A stretch of DNA of 64,000 bases, taken from Marsupella aquatica. Lineage: Eukaryota > Marchantiophyta. The stretch is taken from NCBI GenBank assembly GCA_973895155.1, contig OZ316894.1, positions 19,654,001-19,718,000 of the forward strand, written 5' to 3'. The notes under the pieces were generated by a model. The model saw only the letters and a program-made list of their open reading frames with translations, was not told the origin of the DNA and did not search any database. The position numbers and the translations under genes are program-made. Of this stretch, positions 60,001 to 64,000 are shown piece after piece (within the stretch, counting starts at the first letter, position 1; each line of letters opens with the position of its first letter).

Positions 60001-62244
60001 AATGGGGCCGGCCTAAGTACCCCAGCTGGCGAACTAGGGCAGGAGAGATTGATACCCTCAAACAACTCAAAAGCACTGGGAATCCCTCTACAACCTGGGC
60101 GATCAGTATCATCTGTTGATCAGACGGTGGGTATCACACGGCTTCTATTCTTTGGACCTTTTATGTTCATATATCATTTGATCAGTTCCTGCCATCCACA
60201 CGTCTTCTGGTTTACATTGTACTGTACATTCTTGCTTGATTGGAGGCAGGGTATAAGGTTCAGTATTGCATTATGTGCAGACACAAAATTCCATGTGTGT
60301 AGTGACAGTCGGTTAGTCTTCTCAGTATCTCAGAGCTATGTCCAGATTGAAGCGTTGCTGACAATTTTATTGTTTCCTTTTGCATGTGAGAGATATAATC
60401 GCCCCTGTGCATGTGTAGTCTATTCTTTCGTAGAATGTTTGTTATATTCGAGTGCATCTGATTCGTGCAATGATGTTGCATCGAGGACTGCTGCCATTCC
60501 CTACGTGACGTGCAAGATGTAGCCCAGATGATCGTATTAGTCTTCTCCTGCTGTAGGAAAACTTTTAGAATATTTGAGGGTCTTTGCGCACATGAGTCTA
60601 AACTCTTCAACTCAAAAATCAAAACTTATGTCCAAGATCCTGTTAGGCATTTACGGTCAGGTCGGTGCACAACAGGGCAATCCTTTTAGTTTGGAAAAGT
60701 ATCTCAACCCATATCTTTTGAAGTGGTAAATCCAACTGCTCACTGCTTGAGGGTGTGATTTGTGAAGCCCTGAAAATTAGTCAAGAGTGGTGTGTGGTCT
60801 GAAGAGTCTAGCGAACCAAGGGTACAATCATCTGTGGTTTTAACTGTATTCAACGGTTCTCCCAAGGCACAATAGTGAGAGGAATGGCAAGGTTGAGGTT
60901 CTCAAATTTCCGAACCAAGGATTTGGAGTTAGTAATCACTGATGCTACATGGCCAAAAAATTGGTGCCCGGTGATACTTACAAAATAGGTTCATCTTTAC
61001 TAGTCCCGCGTTTATTCCACAACATCAAGAAGATCAAATCTGTACTTTAAACCTGTGCTTTAAACCTGTCTAAGTATTCTGATAGATAATCTGTTCTCGA
61101 ATTCTACATTGAAAGATTCCTGCACATATCAAATTCGGAAAGGTTTAAATTGGCTGTTTCGAAGATTCAATCGTGAAGGGATTAGATTTATCTTACTAAT
61201 TTTCCACAAATGATTATCATAGCTTTAGTTTGGAAGATTATTTGTTCAACAAGCTAGGGAAACAAGAATGTGACAACTGTATGTATTTCTCTCCGTGCAT
61301 GGATTGTGCAGCCTCCTGACACTATGCGGGTTCAAGATTCAATACCGATGATGCCACATCCCGGAATGGGGCAGCAGCAGACTATGGGATTCGTTCCTCA
61401 ACGTGGTGTTGATAACAGGTTTTTGACTCCACAGATGCCATCTTTGGTAACCAGGAACATACAGGATACATCTGGCTGGGAGCATCTCCGAGTCCCTCCC
61501 CCACCTCCACCAGTGCCTCCGACGCAAACTGTAATAAATCAAGTATTGCAACCTCCACTGCCAAATCAACCAAATAAACAGTCAAATTGGCATGAATCTC
61601 AAGGTTGGGTCGGAATCGGTAGGCCTCCCTTGAATCCATCACAAACTCGCTCCGGGCCTGAACAGCTGCATACAAGACAAGCATTAATGACCCACAACGT
61701 CCGGCTGCCTAATTATCCTGGCATGGTTGGGGTACCTCAAGTTGAAGTGGGCCCCGAAACTTCTGTGGTTTCTCAGCCAGAAGTCCATCACAGTCAGAGA
61801 CCATGGTTGAATGGATCTCATGGTGGCCCTACCCATGAGAACGCTATGATGCATGGTGGTCAGGACTCTGGGGCAAGCAGGAACAATAGATGGCAAAGAC
61901 CACCTGTCCGTCCTACTACTAATCAGCACTTCAGATCTGGAAATCGAGAGCTCACTGAATTCAATAACGGAAGACAGGCAAGTGTAGTAGACAATAGGTC
62001 TGCCTGGGTCCAAAATGAGAGAGCAAGGACGGTTTTGCCTCCATATCAGGGTGCATATACTTTGCCTCCACCTCCCCCTTACCCAGCTCCCCTCTGGCAA
62101 GGGCAGGAAGGTAATATGCGGCTTGGTCAAGGGAGCGCAGTAAACCCTTTCCCCCATGGCAGGGACCTGAGACCACCTCAGCAGCAAATGTGGAACAACA
62201 ACATGGGTCCTGCCTCCAGGCAAGGATGGAGAGGACAACCATGA
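54022..62244 (+). CDS. LD: LUMINIDEPENDENS-like homeodomain protein
   Basis: Nuclear homeodomain regulator; in Arabidopsis LD belongs to the autonomous flowering pathway. Proposed exons: 54022-55953, 56216-56246, 56402-56532, 56807-57096, 57194-57287, 57573-57666, 57768-59305, 59407-60126, 61312-62244; all GT-AG and in phase, about 1920 residues, roughly twice Arabidopsis LD. Residues 1-590 are Ser/Pro/Asp-rich with no known domain. Then comes the LD signature LDSQKRMVKWQIDEIQRIA, the homeodomain across exons 2-4 (ALKSLQEMFAIKDTLTKKEA, SLTQVRDYFAGQRSLVRKLV), and the TFIIS N-terminal-like stretch across exons 6-7 (HLPMSNAVSHQMPP, NKLRFHHAS, ARSLLTKWVKLLSP). The C-terminal motifs are WRIPPGM, EQWNVAAGEASKEREVQ and LLALLLRNPQLVSQLTSGQ, then a Pro/Gln-rich tail. 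An ATG just after an intron acceptor (ctttag, 54019) suggests an intron in the 5' UTR. A small exon could be missed in the 1.2-kb intron before the last exon. Confidence 0.88.
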
Positions 62245-62249
62245 ACCTG

Positions 62250-63240
62250 GAACTTAGTGTAGACCTGATTACGTACCGATTGTGTTTCGAATCTCCAGAT
62301 TGTCAAGAGGAGGCCCAGATAGGGTATGTAAAATTGATAAGAACGTACATTTTAGGTAGCTGCCGAGGCAGAGCTGATCATGTGCATTGTAGTCTTTATG
62401 GAGCAGTTAAGTGCTCCGAGTTCTCTCATGTGATCCGGATTTAAACTATTTCGAGAAGTCATCTGTTCAGTTATTAATTTAAGTGGCATCGAGGGGAATG
62501 GCCGTCCCAATTTTTGGCTACGTTGACAACATCGTGCATTCAGTTGTCAACGTGGCACCGGAGGACTTCCCTGTGGTTCTTGCCATAATAATCTTGGGCT
62601 ATTCTGAAGACTGTCAAATATTAGTTCAAAGTCTTAATGCTTGTGACGTAACGTTTGTAACACAGTATGTCTGATGCTGGAAGTTTGAAAGTGCTGTCCT
62701 TGATGCGAACCAGCAACATTTTCGACCTCCAAACAGACTCTGCAGATTGTCTGGTTCTTTTGTCTAAAGGTAGATGAAGCCGGTAGTCAAACATGTTGCA
62801 TCTCGGCTTAGCAGTGAACTATGACCAAAATAGACATTTGCCAAAATCAATCGTTGGGTTGCTGTAGTAGAGGTCGACAGGACTCTTGCATGCAATGTAA
62901 AATTATGATGCTGATCAGGATCAAAGCCATGATAACTTAGTGTCAATACACAAAAATGAAGGGTCAACGAAATGGTCTCACCGAGAAGTGCACAAAGCTT
63001 CGCAAGTAAGTATTTGAGTATGAAGCCTTGAGCCGGAGCGAGCATAAACCCATTCTGGCGAGTAGTGGATGTGCGATTCGCCTATCACAACGGACATGAA
63101 CTCACAGCACTTCGAGAAAACATATGGCTGGTATGCGAACAGTGAATATCGGACAAGACCAAAAAGAGTATCTAGGAGAGTGCGTTGGAATAATACCATA
63201 TCATCGATCCTACTACCGAAATTCTCGTCTGGCCATGTGA
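62250..63240. other. 3' flank of the LD-like gene, no gene seen
   Basis: Probable 3' UTR then intergenic DNA. No known coding family, RNA or strong repeat. Confidence 0.4.
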
Positions 63241-63249
63241 ACGAGATTC

Positions 63250-63500
63250 ACTTTCTGGTTTAGTTTTTAACGTTTCAATCTACCCTCGATGCCTCGAGAC
63301 AGCGGAGAATCTTTTTAACAAGTTGTCAAATCCAAGCACAGTGCTTTGCGAATTTCAATGGGTAGGACGATTCCATGATCACACTATAGTGGTTGGTTTA
63401 AATTTTAACGTTGCAATCTACCCTCGGTGCCTCAAGATAGCGGAGAATCTTTTGAACCAGTTGTCTAATTTGGAGCATAGTGAGCGGAGTGATGAGATCC
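63250..63500. repeat. Two-copy repeat, about 139 bp
   Basis: Units share 'tggttta(a)', 'ttttaacgtt(t/g)caatctaccc', 'tcg(a/g)tgcctc(g/a)aga(c/t)agcgg' and 'agaatcttttgaac(c/a)agttgtc'. Confidence 0.8.
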
Positions 63501-63504
63501 TGGT

Positions 63505-64000
63505 GATTGGCAATGGATGGCCGGTATTTGACCGGTAAATATGTGTGATGCAGACTGGGCATCACTAACAATTGGGTAGCACAGTCCCTGTTTCACCTTT
63601 TCCATGATCGACATCTGTGCAGTCGCTGCTCAGCACATTTGGTTAGGGAAACCTCTTAGTCTGGTTTCACCGTAAAGTTTAGGGTCAACCATGTGAAAAC
63701 ACCTTTAAGGGATGATATTCTAGGACATCACGAAGGTCTAAGATTGCGCTGAAAGCTGCTACAGTTCGTTAAGATCAACAATCCACCTCGCAGGGGAAAT
63801 TTGAAGACGAGCCAGATCCAGGTGCTACTACAAAGTTGTTATTCCAATGCCCATCAATGGGCCACATTCGCTAAAAGCCTCCAGCTTGAAAAACGAAGGT
63901 GGCAATAAGAATTCCGAGAGTATGCAAAAATATCACATCCAATTAGACACAGAATGTTGGAATCACAGACCCAATGCACTTAATCAAGTTTCCGGGCGAT
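63505..64000. other. Intergenic DNA to the window end, nothing recognised
   Basis: No gene, RNA or repeat was seen. Confidence 0.4.

Overview
This is a 64-kb piece of a plant nuclear genome. Three spliced protein-coding genes of plant type plus a plant ribosomal protein gene sit in long intergenic DNA with retrotransposon debris. The plant signals are a LUMINIDEPENDENS-type homeodomain protein, an organelle-type RluA/RluD pseudouridine synthase, and a ribosomal-protein promoter carrying the telo-box AAACCCTAA and TGGGCC/GGCCCA elements. The retroelement protein style (gag-pro-methyltransferase-RT-RH-IN) and the very long Ser/Pro-rich N-terminus of the LUMINIDEPENDENS homologue suggest a seedless land plant (bryophyte, lycophyte or fern). 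I cannot fix the species from sequence alone.

Layout. 1-8400: no gene. It holds AT-rich DNA, several short tandem repeats, a long inverted-repeat structure (about 2605-4570) enclosing a coiled-coil ORF relic, a tRNA-derived SINE (about 7695) and a solo LTR (7917-8336, TSD CCTCC). 8690-16143: one Ty3-like retrotransposon on the minus strand, decayed but readable. Its order is gag, zinc knuckles, aspartic protease, a C5-cytosine DNA methyltransferase, RT, RNase H, integrase, then a PHD-finger remnant. 16150-19680: GC-rich and repetitive DNA upstream of gag, then a 57-61 bp minisatellite interrupted by a second solo LTR of the same family (18929-19248, TSD TGTCT). 20163-23001: RNA pseudouridine synthase, 7 exons, plus strand. 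23000-37000: intergenic, with several tandem arrays, a GC-rich island and a second SINE with target-site duplications (about 33860-34198). 39769-43628: Atos/FAM214-like protein, 5 exons, plus strand. 47029-48026: ribosomal protein uS12 (RPS23), 4 exons, minus strand, flanked on one side by duplicated copies of its own 3' end and on the other by duplicated copies of its promoter module. 54022-62244: LUMINIDEPENDENS-like homeodomain protein, 9 exons, plus strand. 62245-64000: no gene seen.

The host genes are independent housekeeping or regulatory loci and show no operon-like relation. The most notable item is the retrotransposon that carries its own cytosine methyltransferase and a PHD finger, as if it could write and read chromatin marks. 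The second theme is very frequent local tandem duplication of 20-250 bp segments (about twenty cases), which in the RPS23 case has copied functional gene parts. Exon borders were chosen by GT-AG sites, reading phase and family similarity from memory; no alignment was run.
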